NCBI GenBank assembly: GCA_917880885.1
Contig: OU862912.1
Span: 49,091,117 to 49,155,116, forward strand
From: Limnephilus marmoratus
Lineage: Eukaryota > Arthropoda > Insecta > Trichoptera > Limnephilidae
Direction of reading: 5' to 3'
Length of the DNA stretch: 64,000 nt
A model generated the notes under the pieces. It did no database searches and had not been told where the DNA came from. It worked only from the letters and a program-made list of their open reading frames with translations. Shown here piece by piece: positions 22,056-35,455 of the stretch (position 1 is its first letter; every line of letters starts with the position of its first letter). The position numbers were made by a program, and so were the translations under genes.

Positions 22056-24660
22056 ACGTACAACGATTTCAAAACTATATAACCCGTTTTTCAACTATAA
22101 AGTTAGCGGTAAACACCGGATTTTATTTTTCTAGACGATGAATTACTAATTTCGGGAGGACAACATGGAGACACATTTTTGTAGCACGTTCTTCAGAATT
22201 AATTAAAATGACTGCGGCAGAAAGGTCGAATCTCCAGGCCTGCTAGGGTGAATTCGACCGTACGTTCGACCAATACGCCGTGCCGCACTTGATCCGCCGT
22301 GATTCCCACATTATTTATCTTCTTCTTCTTTTCTTTGATACGGCAAATTCGACAGTAGGTCCGTCCAATGCACGGGTCGCGAGTAGCAATTTGAATACAC
22401 GGCTTCTTTACTTACGTCGTTAAGATTCTGAATATATTTTAGGGTATATTGTCGTCTTAATCCACTAATAACGGTTCATTTGTATTACAAGCTGCATCTT
22501 TGGGAACGTTCCACCAATGAACTCATTTGAGATTCAGGGGCTGTTCGAAATGCTGTCCCGCACCAACATCAGATATATTATCTCCTACATACGTGTTGTA
22601 TTTATTTATAGAAAACAATTTACATTTAAATTAAAGCATTCACTCGGGGGATGAAACGCGTATGGCAGTAGAGAAGATTGCTTTAAATTCATACCGGGAA
22701 TACAAATTCGATTGTTAAACTTAGCAGATAATATCATACAAGCCGATGAGATAATTCCGTATTCCAGAAGCATGTGATTTTAGAATATTAGTGATGCATA
22801 AACTCGTAGCGATTTCAAAAATGTATAATTTTTATTTAACAAAAATTGTGAAATTTCATATTCAGAATTTCATAAAATGATTAGATTAGATGATTTAAGC
22901 ATAATATGACATTATTAAGTTTGTTTACTCAGTTTCCATTTTATTTGCAAAATCTTATTACTGAAGATAAAGTTCACAATATTAAATTATTAGTATGTGT
23001 AGAATAAAATGTTAATAAGTATTTTTGTTATAAACTGATTGACAAAGTTTAATATGTTACAAAAATACTTGACAATACAGGACAATCGATTTAAAAATGC
23101 GAATATAAACTATTTTAAAAACGTATTTTAATTATTGATTTATTTTGTTTCAGGCAGAAGAAAAAACGTTTGCTTAACAGAAGAGTGCGTCAGAACAGGT
23201 AAGATTTATGTACATCGTTTTTGTGATTAATCTCTGATATGTTTTGGCTTTCAGAACACATATAATAATTAAATTTGATTAAAAACACAATAAACAACGT
23301 AAAACCGTTGTTAAAAAATGATTTTAGCGATCTGGCTATCTTTTAAATTGCTTTAAGTAAAAATAAACTGTGAAATTCGTCAAACTTGGTTGATTTTGCA
23401 TTTGAAACAGATAAGAAATATGTTAACATATTTTTTGTTTATATTTATTTTTTAACTAAGTATATAAAGCTTATTCATATGCCATTTTTCTATGCATGTC
23501 TTGCTAGGATATACCTGTGTCGAGATAGGATACATTGACGTGATATGATATATTTTAATTAGGATATTTATAATATAAATCACCATATTAGGCGGCTACC
23601 TGTTTCGTGGTGACCAATGGAATATAGTTGCTTTGGCTGTGTTAGTCTACTCAGTTTAAATAATGGATTAAACAGGCTAAAATTGTAAAAATTGTAATGG
23701 ATATTAGAAAATGGAACATTAAAAATGTTTGTCTGTCGTGAACCAGGACACTCAAAATAACACAAACATTAACACAAAACAACACATTTTACAAACATTA
23801 CAACTGTGTGGTATTGCAAACTCGCGAGATATTTTACCAGTACTTGTTAAATTGTATACAAAATAATTTATTTATTTATTTCTTTTCTCGTACACACACT
23901 TTACAGACGATTACAGATTACACAAAATATAAGTTTCAGTAATACAAAAAAAATGTTAATAATCAGTAACTGTATGTAAAGTATATAAATAAGTTAGTAG
24001 TAGTGTTTTGTGAACACCTTACAAAGAGAACCTGTGCAGAGGTGTTCGCATGTTTAGAAAAAGTGTTATTTCTCCTAGTTTACCTTTAGTTTATATTTTT
24101 AAAATAGTTTACCCAATTACCTAACAACCTGAAAAGGGGTTACTTTTATATCAATTTGATGAGAAATCGTTGAATGTGTCCAAGTGACAAGATATTCTAA
24201 GTTCACTGTCCTCGAGAGCATCAAGTTCCAGCTGGTCGGCTCGAGCATTGATCGTGTGGTTTATAGTTATGGCATAATGGACACTGGACACTGGACGCTG
24301 GACACTATGAAACGGGGAGTTGCAAGTATCAGACGGGACGGCCATTGTGTCGGCATTATGTGACAATTGTTCATTACTCGGTTATCGTCGAATAACTTAT
24401 AGGCAAGAGTTGAGTTTAGCAGTGATTCCGGAATAATTAATTACCTTAGGTCACTGATATCTCGGTAAGCTAAAGGGTAGATAAATAAAAACTGACAACG
24501 TAGTGGAGTGGTAACAAATTTCAAGAAGCAAAAGCCTAAGAAGCAAAAGCCAGAAGCCTACGTAACATGCGACAATTCATGTTCTGTTCACACGCATTGC
24601 GCCTCTCCCAACTTGTAAATAAATAATTGAGTCGTCAAAAGACCAAATTAAAAGTGTTTG
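22042..24660. other. No gene seen
   Basis: AT-rich DNA. The only items noted are the short repeat at 23485-23535 and a small tandem GGACACT run near 24279-24308. Confidence 0.5.
23485..23535 (+). repeat. Short dispersed repeat, copy 2
   Basis: Matches 655-710, including CTAGGATATACCTGTGTCGA, in the same orientation. Confidence 0.5.
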
Positions 24661-24664
24661 AAAT

Positions 24665-25095
24665 CAATTGTGACTTTATTAGCATATGTTTGATAACCAA
24701 CCATCCTTTGGTTAATAGCGCCTCTGCCATAGATCAACCAAGTGGTTCGCTACGTTTATTGACTTAACAGTAATGACCAGGTTCACGGGATGGGGTTTGT
24801 TCGGGTCTTGACGGCGTACCCGTCTGCTCACAGCTGCGATGCAGGACGGATCGGAAGAGACTGTTGTGGGAGACCTTTTGACCTTCACACCAGCACTCTT
24901 TTGGAACATCGCAGTGGATGGATTCATACGTCCGTCATTCCTAGACACACTGATCCCAAGATTCCTATATTTCTCATACCTTTATCCTTCCTAGAAATTC
25001 TTCTCCTTCCTGTCCTAAAAATACCCTTCACACAGCATCTCCTAAGATGACATAGGTCGTGAGATATATTATTTAACTGAGTGGAGCTAAAGTTA
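24665..25095 (+). mobile_element. Hairpin-tailed repeat family, longest plus-strand copy
   Basis: In element orientation it starts near GATAACCAAC and runs through CTGCCATAGATCAACCAAGT, GGTTCGCTACG, GGTTCACGGGATGGGGTTTG, CCCGTCTGC, GATTCATACGTCC, TTCTTCTCCTTCC and CACACAGCATCTCC, ending after GTGGAGCTAAAGTT in an A-rich tail. The same block order in reverse complement is at 29400-29735 and 42200-42500. It is about 430 bp and non-coding. It is probably a SINE or a LINE 3' tail; I see no clear Pol III boxes. Confidence 0.7.
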
Positions 25096-28000
25096 AAAAA
25101 TGGATCGGACATCATTGTTTGTGATTCAACGATTATGATAATAATTGTATAATGAATATATTCTGAAGAAATCAGTTTCGATTATACCTAAACGTAATTT
25201 TTTGATGTTCTGTCGAGATTAATTTAGTTTCATCTGAATATACATCTTTTTAAACACGAATTCCTGCAATTATGCATGATTATTTATTCATTTAATTTAC
25301 TGTACATAGAAAAAGCAAATAAATCACACAAATCTGACAGGAGACCACGTCCGTTATCTTGATGACGATCCCACAGAAAATAGACAATAACATACTCTTC
25401 TGATATCCGTCGTGCTAAATATGTTTTTGTTTAAGATAGCTTATTCAAAGCTTTGCGTCAGTATTCTGCTTTCATTCAAGCTTTCGATATCCAATGACAA
25501 CCTGTTGAAAACTGATCTAAGAGTTGGCTGAATTCACAAGGTTGATTTCAGAGAGGAAAAATTCAAAATAGCTTTATTTATTTGATAAGAAGAAGAAGAG
25601 GGGGAAGAGATAAATCGCCGATGGAATAATTCAATATGATATTGTAAATTGGGTCTACAAATATCCTTTCGGTGGCACTTTTAACACAAAGCAAAGAGGT
25701 CAATTTGGTCACGCCAGTTGCTTCATGCTCGCCAGGTAGCCCTTTGTGATCGGACCAAACTACTCGACGTATATTGTGATGCGATGTCTTCCACATGGCG
25801 AAATCCCGGTCTGAACCTTCCTCCTCCCCCTCTCCCTACTCGCCCAAGTCCCACCTGTCGTACTTTCTTTCATAAACATCACGAAATTTCAGAGTTTCAT
25901 GCCAACGTAAACCAGATATCAAATTAAGTTTCGCACTTCCACAAAATGGCCCAGAAGTACCAGTTTCGGGAAGCTTTGTTTATCACGCCCTTTTGGCGAA
26001 TATTCTGAAATTGTTTGGCGTAACTTTGTATTTAAGGACGTAAAGTTTGGCCGTCGAAGCGAGGGCGTTTGTCAGCTTTCAAATAAGTGGGACAATCAAC
26101 TTCAACTTGTCGGAGGATGTCTATTTCGCTTAGTTGAAGTTTGGAAAAAACTCTGTCAACCTTGAATTTACTTTAATCGATCTGGATAACCGTTTCTCGA
26201 GTTCATTCGTGTGGAAAATTACTTTTTTTATTAAAGACCACGATACTAATTCCTCTGGATAGACTACCAGGAATTCCAAAGAAATATAAATTCCATCCAT
26301 ACGTGTTTGTACACGCAAAATGATTCCAAATGTTGCCTATCGGAAGTGCATATAGGGCCTTTAATCAGCCAGCGGCCGAAAATCCACATTTCGTCGAAAG
26401 ACATTCTTACGGTCGTATAGGGCGGTTCCAATGAGAAAGATTAATTATTCTCCGTACCAGCTTTTTAAAATTATAACTCAATATCGATTTTATTTCATTC
26501 CAAATTTTATACCTACATCCACAACATGCTGAAAGGCGTGATGATAAAACTATTAAAATTGTGAACTTTTTGTAATTATTTTTTGATCATAAGTATTTAT
26601 CATTTTTCAATAATGTCTAAGCAAAATAAGAATGATTTTATTTGAACTAAAATTAAAATTTTAAAACATGCGTTTACTAGATAACGTATTGATTTACAAT
26701 AATGTATGGTGTAATGGTATGAAATACGTCTTGTAAAATAAGATTTGTCGTTTGAAAATTTAAGAAATCTGCCAATGACCTATGGTATAACCTTATAATA
26801 CTAAAAATAAACTTTTTTCTTTCATAATTTAAAACATGCGTTTACTAGATAAATGAAAAATCTTTCGAAATCAATTTATATTTTTTTGCCGAAAAGATTC
26901 AATACTTCTAAAATTTGATTTAAAAATGACATATTTCCGGTTTTCTCTGGTTATACCCTCGCATTTTTATTTTTTTAACATTTTCGTTTCCGGGAACTGC
27001 CTGAGAATGGTACAAAGTTGACCGAATGAAGTAGAACTGAGATCCCTGAGACAAACGTATACATTCGGCAGTATTAACTGAAGAGTAAGCAGAACGGAAG
27101 AAATTGGTTAATTTGGATTAAGAAAGATGTGCGCGCATGTGGAAAACCAATCGTCTCCCTAAAAGACCAAGGGTAAATCGTAAGCCTTAAAAGAAATTAA
27201 AAATAATTGTTTTCAATTTCAGTACGATGAAAGGTTAATCAGTGTCTGGAAGCTGTGGTTGATATATGATATTCTCTGAAAAAAATGTGTAATAATCGAT
27301 AAGCCGGGTTGTTAAAAGTGTCAGGTTTGCGACAGGCTTTGCGGGTTCAATGCTTTGCAAGCTACGTCCTCCACAGTAGCACAAACGCCAATTTCAGGTT
27401 TTATCCGGTAAGTTAGTCGATTGATCTGAAGCGTCAGAGGGTCAAACACAGCTATATAGATAACTTTACAATATCCGATTTTATATCGATATACCGAGCA
27501 CGGTTTCACTATTGACAACCGAACCGATTTTGACATAAGAAATCGATACAAGCTGGCAACATTGGTGGTGTTTTTACTTTCCGAAACGTCAAACGCCAAA
27601 CAATTACGAAAAAATAATAATATACTGGCAATGTTGAATTGACATACTAACCTAAATATGCATTGAGAGTCTGCATTTACTTTTTGAAACTTAATTGAAG
27701 TTAATTAGTTATTGAGGTCTTTAGTCATATTTCAACCCGTTTTGTTTCTCAAAGATCGAACGGAATAAATTGATCACGTCTTAGTTGTATTATAGTCTAC
27801 GGATTGCATATACGACTTCTTTCAATTCTAAGAGCTTCGTTAGTTCAATTCGTTCATCAAATAAGCCAGTAATTTTGGAAAACGAATGACGTTATTCAAA
27901 AATATGTGTATATAGACAATTAACCTATAGTTATCTGTACTATGGAAGCCGTACTTAAAAAATATATCGTCAATCGTCGGTCGGATTATCTGTTATCAAT

Positions 28001-28779
28001 CGCTGGCCGTGCTCGCAAATATTGATAACTGACTACAGATGACGGATGTAGTCAATATCGTATTGATATATCGTCCATGTTAGACCTCCTGAGCTCCCAT
28101 GTATCACAGATTCAATCCTTTGCAAGTTTATTTCTCCATCACAATATTGTCAAGTTATGCAGAGCCCGGAAATGTTTGTCGATCTTTTGAAATAAAAAAT
28201 AGAAAGAGAAATTGGCGGGAATCGGGAGATGTCAAATATTGTCACTATTTGTATTCCGGAAAAGTTTTTATTACTCTCAAATAAAAAAAAATAAAGTCGA
28301 GGAACACGAGAAAATTTCCCTTTTGACAGGTTGAACAGGATAGCGTACAATTTGCTGCACCAATAAATCAGTCTCATAACCTGTCGCATCGAAGCGAATC
28401 AATCACTTGAATAAAAAGCAGTATATATTATTATTTCAGACTCCGCTGGCTGGTTATTTTTTCATCTCCTGTTGATTGCCTGTCAATTCGGTCATGTGAA
28501 GCTGCAAGTATAAATGTATTTCCATTCATCACGTCGAGAACGAAATTTGGTTTGGAAATCATCACGTCCCGTTACCGAAAACTGTTTATAGCAGTTTTTT
28601 CTGGCTTGAATTAGTTGTTATGTAAAAATAAAAGTATCATCAAAGAATGAAATATACTTAAAGCTATTTTTTTTATTCAACAAGTTCCCTGTAAGATTTG
28701 AACTATCTTGATCGTTGGCACAAGTTCTGTGTTGCCACGATATTTGTAGTTTTTATAACTCTCGCTTTCTTTTAATGTT
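25096..28779. other. No gene seen
   Basis: The longest element-poor stretch. AAACATGCGTTTACTAGATA occurs twice (26664 and 26832), so a small local duplication is present. The short open frames carry no motif. A host intron or intergenic spacer is possible. Confidence 0.5.
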
Positions 28780-28870
28780 TACATTTAATAACGCATGGAA
28801 GAGGCCCTGACGAAAATAATTTCCCAAAGGGAAATATGTCATCTTTGGAGAGGTGACCGGACAACTCAAC
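28780..28870 (-). repeat. Hairpin-tailed repeat family, short 3' end
   Basis: GAGGCCCTGACGAAAATAAT is followed by a weakened closing arm and GTCATCTTTGGAGAGG, matching the same part of the copy at 2925-3060. Confidence 0.55.
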
Positions 28871-28983
28871 AATGTGCAACTTCATCACTCCTTTGAAAAG
28901 TCATTAAAAGGTACGAAAAAAATAAAAGTTGCTTTAGACCACACGACTGAAGTAAAACTTTTTTAGCTGCATGGCTGCATCTA

Positions 28984-29175
28984 TATGATAGAAAGAGAGA
29001 AAGAAAATGAGAGCGCGCACTGCTCTCTCTTGCTCCTACAGTGCAATACAGACAATAGGCCTGCACTGTGTCTTAGATATACGAAACGTAACTGGCTATG
29101 AGAGAAAGAGAGAAAGAAAGTGTGTGCTCGCACCTCCCTCTCTTGCCCCTACAGTAATATATGAAACGTAACTCT
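28984..29175 (+). repeat. Imperfect tandem duplication of about 110 nt, GA/CT-rich
   Basis: GAAAGAGAGAAAGAAA, CTCTCTTGC, CCTACAGT and TACGAAACGTAACT (TATGAAACGTAACT in the second) occur in the same order twice, from 28984 and again from about 29094. Confidence 0.6.
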
Positions 29176-29399
29176 CTCTCTTTCTATCTTCACTAACTTA
29201 TATCTCCCGCTCAACTACCGTTCGCCTCGCTTTTCGTAACGCTCTCGTCACGCATTTACCAGCTTACTCCCCAAGTCAAGCGTGCGTTAAGAAGTTTTAC
29301 TTCAAAAAGTTTTAAAAAACTAGGTTAAATAGGTTACGCTAGGTTAGGTTATGGTTTTTTTCACTATTTATTTTTAATAGCTTTTAATGTTTTTTTCTA

Positions 29400-29735
29400 A
29401 GGGATGTTGAAATGCCACTTTGTTGAGGTACCTTTTGGAGATGCTATATGGAGGGTCTTTAAAGGAAAGGATGGAGAAGAAGTTCTGGGAAGGAAAAATG
29501 TATGGGGGTGGATAGGAATCTGAGGCCAGTATGTCCAGGAGTGTTGGACGTATGAATTCATCCCTCCCACTAAGATGTAAGGCGATGGGCCGGCCCACCA
29601 TTCAGTCGGTGGGCAGACGCATCCACCGTGAACAAACCTCACCCCCATGAACCCGGGCATCCCTTCTAAGTAACCAAATGAAGCGAATCTCTTAGGGTGA
29701 CCTATGGCAGGGGTGTTGGTTATCGAATAAATTGT
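29400..29735 (-). mobile_element. Hairpin-tailed repeat family, long minus-strand copy
   Basis: Shares TATGGAGGGTCTTTAAAGGA, GGTGGATAGGAATCTGAG, CACCCCCATGAACCCGGGCA and GGTGACCTATGGCAGGGGTG with the copy at 42200-42500. Its 3' hairpin part has diverged. A T-run at 29390-29396 marks the tail side. Open frames across it are shadows of the repeat. Confidence 0.7.
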
Positions 29736-30000
29736 TGCTAGGGCGTTAATTAGAACATTAATTTTAACATGTCAAACATGTTTAATTTTCTGATTCGTTT
29801 GAACGTAATAGATTTTGAAATTGAAGCCTGTGGATTTTGTCTTACCCTCCTCCTGCTTCTTGTAGAAAAATAAGATAAAAAAGTGCCAAGCAATCTCTTT
29901 TAACGGATTGAAGAAATTAATTAAACTAGAAGAATATCGGCTTTTAGAACGACAAAAAATATAATTCGCCAATGAATTATTTACATTATACCTTTTTTTT

Positions 30001-30342
30001 ATTATGACCCCTTCGGTGAAATTCGCTTATTCTCTGGCCCGCTAATCATCATCATTAGGTACATAGTATGAAATGAAGTCGCTCAAAATGTATGTGCGCA
30101 TAGATCTTTTAAACTACGCAACGTATTTTCATGCGGTTTTCATCAATAGATAGAGTGATTCAAGAGGAAGGTTTATATGTATAATACATGGTTATTATAG
30201 TACAGAAAAGCCGAGAAATTCAAATATTCAATTCAGGCAGCGGGCAGCGCGCAGCTGGCAAGCGGTTGGTGTGGATTTCATAAAGGTTGGGTAATGCGTT
30301 GTTTTTCGTTAGCCACATCAACGTGTGGCCGGGTCTGCTAGT
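30001..30342 (-). mobile_element. 'CTAGC-GACCCGGCCAC' repeat, minus copy
   Basis: Reverse complemented it starts CACTAGCAGACCCGGCCACA and includes CGTTGATGTGGCTAACG, CACTCTATCTATTGATGAAA, ACCGCATGAAAAT and AGTTTAAAAGATCTATGCGC. It matches 33143-33430 and parts of 54932-55850. No ORF. Confidence 0.65.
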
Positions 30343-32063
30343 GTATAATATCTCTTTCGTGAAAAACTCAGTAGCAAAAAAATCTGACCCTACCCTTAGG
30401 AACTAAAAGAACCTTAATTTTATTTATTTATTTATTTACGCCTTGATTCTTTTAATAATAATAATAATAACGTAATATTTGTATAGCGCATTTTTGTGTC
30501 ATTTTACTTCAAGTGCGCTAAACTATAATAAATTTAAAAAACAATCCTACAATGCTCCTTACGAGTCCATTACAAAATATTGATAAAATAATATGTAGTT
30601 TTACATGTAAAGTTGTACAGGAGCATCATAACAAGTATATACAGGGTGTTAAGGGACGTACTTGACTTACTTTAACCAGTGATTCCTGACATTATTTGGA
30701 GTAAAAAATGTAAATGAAATTTTGGTCTCCGGTGACTTTTTTTGACGCCTTTTTTTTTTTAAATTTGCCAAGCGTGACTACTAGAAAGTAAATTGTATTA
30801 TAAAGGGGCCAAAACTCCCTCGTGTGTGATGAGAACATGTTTTCATTACACGGCAAACACTAGTAAAAGCCAAACATTTCATTCGTAAATACACGGAAAT
30901 TGTTAATTATTATAAAAAAATACAATTATTTGGATTGGGGTTATGAGGATTTCTCGAAGATTTATATATAGCATCATTAGAAGTAGTGAGATAACAAACA
31001 ATTTAGTATAAGAACACCCTATGATTAGTAGGTCGTCTCCACAGAATTTCGTATTCGTCTTAGTGTAAGCGAGAAAGCGTATCTTATCATCTCAGTCTCA
31101 TCCGTGATGTAGAACATGGCATTCAGTTCAATATAAAAACGCCGCCCATTTCTATATCTATGTCGTTCGTTCACACACATTCTTTGAATGTCTATCTTTA
31201 TAATTGATGAATAACTTTTAAATTAAGAATTTACTGAAAACGCAAGAGTATTTCTGACTTGCCAAATTCTACCTCGAGTTTGTGAGACTATATGTCACCT
31301 CGTGTGGCGAGTCTACATATCATATATGATGTCATTGGATTAAAACACAAGGAGCATTTTCAAAAGCATTTTTCTCATATTCACCTTGTCGAAGACAATA
31401 CTACCAAATAAGTACCGCCGTACACATCTCACAAAATTTCGATCCAAGCCTGTCCTGTGCCTTGCCGTATTTCGTATGAAATCTCGGAAATCACGCAAAT
31501 TATTACGGAAATCAGAAATATTTCGTGGGTTTATTTTAAGCTACCGTATATTATATTTACCGAAACACATTCCTTGAACAATGTTATAAAAACAACATTA
31601 CTTGCGATTTTTTGATAAATTTATATGTTTTTCGATGTTTTTTGCGACCTACCACGCTCGAAATTTGACAGTTCAAATCGCTGCAAAAAATGACGCTCAT
31701 ATGCCATAATTTATTACAAATTATTCCGAGTGGCTTTGAGTAATTCGTGTACCTGTTACGTCACGAACAAGAATGGCCCAAGCGATTCTGACATCGTCCT
31801 TCATGTAGTTTTTTTATATATAAGGGTTAAAATCGCATTGAAAAAATTAAAAAAATCGAATATTTTGTCATTTTTGTCCGCGCGCGCCACGCTTACGGCG
31901 CGGCGGAGAAGTTTTAAAACACGACCTCATTAAGTATTTTGCTGAATATTTACTTAGTTATTGATACCGATACCAAGTAAGATTCCATGACAGTTGATTC
32001 CCCGACAGTTGGCCTGTCGGCATAAATATACCAAACCACCCACCCTCTCGACATACTTATATA
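30343..32063. other. No gene seen
   Basis: Contains repeat L (30458-30535) and a possible element start, TACAGGGTGTTAAGGG near 30643, without a matching end. The rest is featureless. Confidence 0.45.
30458..30535 (+). repeat. Dispersed repeat family L, copy 1
   Basis: AATAATAATAACGTAATATT, TGTATAGCGCA and ACTTCAAGTGCGCT recur in reverse complement at 41508-41579 with only a few changes. Confidence 0.7.
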
Positions 32064-32916
32064 AAGGATGTCCCAAAAGAAAGTTGATATTTGTTTTGCT
32101 TTCTGTTTGAACGCAACTTTTTCGAGGGGCGCGGGGGGTATGTCAATCAGTAGTCTGGCTCTTGGGAATTTAGTCGCTATGAAGCATTTCTCGGGAACGA
32201 TCGCGCGTTGTGCGTGCGTGAGTTTTACAAAAATGGTGATTCGGCGACTGTAGCGCGTAGAAGATTCTGCAATATTTGAGGTTTTCGTCAATTCAATGAT
32301 GCGCCAAGCATTCCTCTCATTTGAAAATGGGTCAAAAAGTTTGAAGATGCAACGCTGGCAAAACCAAAATCCGAGCGACGAGGGTCATCGAGAACGGTAG
32401 AAAACGTAGAGAGTATTTATCAGTCTTTTCCTAGACGACTCAAACTTTTCGAAGCGCTTTCGGAAGCGCACAAGTGCTTTAAATGTGCGTAGATCATCGT
32501 TACACAGCATTTTGCACAAAGACCTAATGCTGCACCCCTACAAACTTAGTGGCGGAGAGGTGACATAAATTGGCCTCCTCGTGGTCCTGACTCAATCCCT
32601 ATGGACATTTTTCCTGTGGGGTTATCTCAAATCTAAAGTGTACGCCAAAAATCCGACTTCCCTGATGCAATTAAAAGAAAATATCCGTCACGAAATGGCA
32701 GCCATCACGAAGCCTACCTGGCGAGCCGTCATAAGAAATTTTACTCTTCGATTAAATGAATGCCGCGAACGTGAGGGTTTACATTTGGACGATATTATTT
32801 TTCAGGAATAATTTCCAGAATTGTGTATTTTAGTATTTAATAAACATTTTTTCGATAGAACCTTACTTTTTTTTTAAATCGACCCACTAAATATCAACTT
32901 TCTTTTGGGACACCCT
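32064..32916 (+). mobile_element. Tc1/mariner-type transposon remnant
   Basis: Inverted ends of about 26 bp contain GTCCCAAAAGAAAGTTGATA on the left and its reverse complement on the right; the right end reads as AGGGTGTCCC inverted. The plus strand holds pieces of a transposase in several frames. At about 850 bp it is shorter than an intact element, so the middle is lost. Flanking TA dinucleotides are not clear. Confidence 0.75.
32180..32814 (+). pseudogene. Transposase pseudogene of the Tc1/mariner superfamily
   Basis: The N-terminal part reads CVREFYKNGDSATVARRRFC (helix-turn-helix), then WVKKFEDATLAKPKS, SSRTVENVESIYQSFPRR, with stops between. After a gap, the open frame at 32581-32811 gives the conserved C-terminus: FFLWGYLKSKVYAKNP, LKENIRHEMAAI and RLNECREREGLHLDDIIF. 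The central catalytic part is missing. This transposase group is common in insects. Confidence 0.75.
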
Positions 32917-32984
32917 GAACAATATTCATATATTTAGGGAAAATACGGTATACCTACTTAAACAATACATAAATGAGAGTCCTC

Positions 32985-32999
32985 GGGGGGGGGGGGGGG
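32985..32999. repeat. 15-base G homopolymer
   Basis: An uninterrupted run about 70 bp beyond the right end of the preceding transposon remnant. Confidence 0.9.
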
Positions 33000-33142
33000 T
33001 GTGCAGAGAGGATTTACCGCCGAAATACATATTGTCATTCAAATACATCAAGGATAAAAACTATTTATTTTGTATAGGTATACCAAAGTATTAAAAATCG
33101 ACACTGATAAATTCTTTCGATCTTTACCAACTTATTGTTTAT

Positions 33143-33430
33143 TACTAGCACACCCAGCAACACGTTGCTGTGGCTAACGAAATCTTTATAACCAACGCCA
33201 TCTGTTAAATCAAATCCACATCACGCTGCCCGTTGCCCGCTGCCGCTTGGCCAGATATAATATGTATTTCAACCAATTTACACAAAACCCTGACAAATTA
33301 TATACTTAAAAACCATCCTCGTGAATCACTTGGTGAAAACCGCATGAAAATCCGTTTCGTAGTTTAAAAGATCTAAGCGCACATACAGCGTGAGCGACTT
33401 CATTTTGTATTTAGTAAAGATAAAGATAAA
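33143..33430 (+). mobile_element. 'CTAGC-GACCCGGCCAC' repeat, plus copy
   Basis: Starts ACTAGCACACCCAGCAACAC, continues GTTGCTGTGGCTAACGAAAT, TTTCAACCAATTTACACAAA, GGTGAAAACCGCATGAAAAT and AGTTTAAAAGATCTAAGCGC, and ends in an AAAGATA microsatellite. It is the best reference for the copies at 30001-30342 and 54932-55850. Confidence 0.7.
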
Positions 33431-34624
33431 GATTAAAGGTAATTTTGAAGTCTATTTTAGGATTAAAATTATTAGGCCAACTGTCGGGTCACCACTATAT
33501 AAGTACCGACCACCGAAAACTCACCATAATTTATAAAAATGTTATAATCACGAAGCTAATTAAAAAAGATGTTTTCCTGATAGTTTATTTACTTAGTCAT
33601 AAAAAATCACTACTTCGTAGGTACCGAAACCAACCTTGTTTAGCAGTACACAAAGATAAAATTAATATAGCTACTTAATAATGAAGCCAAATTAACTTTA
33701 CATTAATGGAAAAAAATTGTATAATATTTCAAAAACGTAATTATAATAACATGTGCTATTTACGCAACTTGGAACTTCTCGAAATCTTAAGGCATTAAAA
33801 AATATATTAATTGTTTTTGTATTAATTCGTAGAACTCCATTATATTTTTTTAAATTTAATTAAAATTAATTATTTTACATGTTCATATTCGGTCATAGTG
33901 CGGGGGAAAAAGTTTTCGAACCCTACATAATATTCTCTCAATTATTGTCTCAGCAAATTGGTTAATTTTGACCTTTAAAATCTTATAAATAAATCGTCTC
34001 AAAGTGGATTAACCACAGCTTGAAAATGACCTTGTAAGTCAAAACAGCTGTAACAACACACATACTAAAACGCTTGCAGAACTTGATGATAACATTATTA
34101 AATATAATTTTAATTAAATTTAAATATAATTTTAATGAATGTACGTACGTATAAATTTATAAAGTTACTTTATACGCCTTGTTCATTGAAAATAATATTA
34201 TTTATTCTATCAAAAAATATTAACACAACTTCTAAAAATTAACCTCCTAGTTCTCATCAAGACTAAAACGACCAAAATTGGTCTTTGGTCAGTGTTATAA
34301 ATGACATCGTTAAGGAAGAGTGAAGGTATGGCGACCCGCTGCTAACTACGGGCATTAGGTAGGGTGGGTAACTAAGGTCAGGCGGGTAACCCTGGGTTAA
34401 TGTAACTGGATTATTAAACCAATCACCGTGTAACCGTCGCCAATTAATTTTGCCGCATCTTGCTCCTGAAATTCAGTCGCTGAGACCGAAGCGACGCGAC
34501 GTGGCGGGAGATATAACTTCGCCTCGTGAAATTCTTGGAATTAAATTTAGTCCTACTTCTTGGTGACAAATTCCAGTCTTCCTCTTTGTCGGTGTTTGTA
34601 AAAAGGAGGACATTTTTCATAAGT
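33431..34624. other. No gene seen
   Basis: AT-rich with a GGGT-rich patch at 34355-34400. No supported feature. Confidence 0.5.
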
Positions 34625-35335
34625 AAAGTGTTCAATAACCCGCGTACAGTAATAATGTTATATTTTGCATTAGTCAGAAGTACACTAGATTATGCTTCGC
34701 CAATTTGGAACCCGCAATACAAAGTACACATAGAGAGCATAGAACATATTTAAAACAAATTTATAAAATATCTTACCTTCAAATTCTACAATAACTTTGA
34801 ATGTACATTTCAAACTTTGCAACAAAGGCGAGCAATAGCTTATTTGACGTTTATACACAAAATTTTAAATAATAACATTGACTGTACTGAACTACTTTCC
34901 CTAGTTAATTTCAACACACCATTAAGACGTACACGCCATACACGCTTAATTACAAAACAAATGCAGCATCTAATTTGCCAATCAATCGTGCTCTTCATAT
35001 GTTCAATATTATTGGTCTAAATTATAACGTCGACATTTTCTCCAATTCACTGCCCAAATTTAAAAAGAGCATCATGTTAATAATATAATTTGTTCAATGC
35101 GCATACATACACACATACTCACCCTCACACACACAAACTCACACACATTCACACACCTTCCCACTATATACATCGAACGGTAATTACTTAACACGCATAC
35201 CATAAATAAGACACTACAATGAAACATATAATAGGTACCCACCATGTAATATACTTATTAATTGCAATTTTTTTTAACCGAAGTATCTAATATACTGTTT
35301 GTTTCTATTAATAAATAAAATAATAAATAACAACG
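34625..35335 (+). pseudogene. LINE ORF2 C-terminus and 3' UTR, 5'-truncated (family 1)
   Basis: Reads FNNPRTVIMLYFALVRSTLD, YASPIWNPQYKVHIESIEH, then after a stop NKFIKYLTFKFYNNFECTFQ, YLTFIHKILNNNID, TPLRRTRHTRL and, in another frame, FNIIGLNYNVDIFS and LPKFKKSI. These are the thumb and tail of a Jockey/CR1-group ORF2. A CA-rich stretch and an A-rich TAAATAA tail end the copy. Its last 98 nt recur at 49403-49499. Confidence 0.8.
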
Positions 35336-35455
35336 GGAAGAATTTGCGGTTACCTGATAGGTTGAATTACTAGGTAAGATTTATTATTTTTTTCACTACG
35401 TCCAAGTGCAATCATGTTCCTTCGATGAGTTAAACTAAGAAAGTAGTAATGTAAT

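Noticed and set aside
30643..31040. Transposon starting TACAGGGTGTTAAGGG
   Set aside because: The start looks like a common insect transposon end, but no matching inverted end or coding sequence was found downstream.
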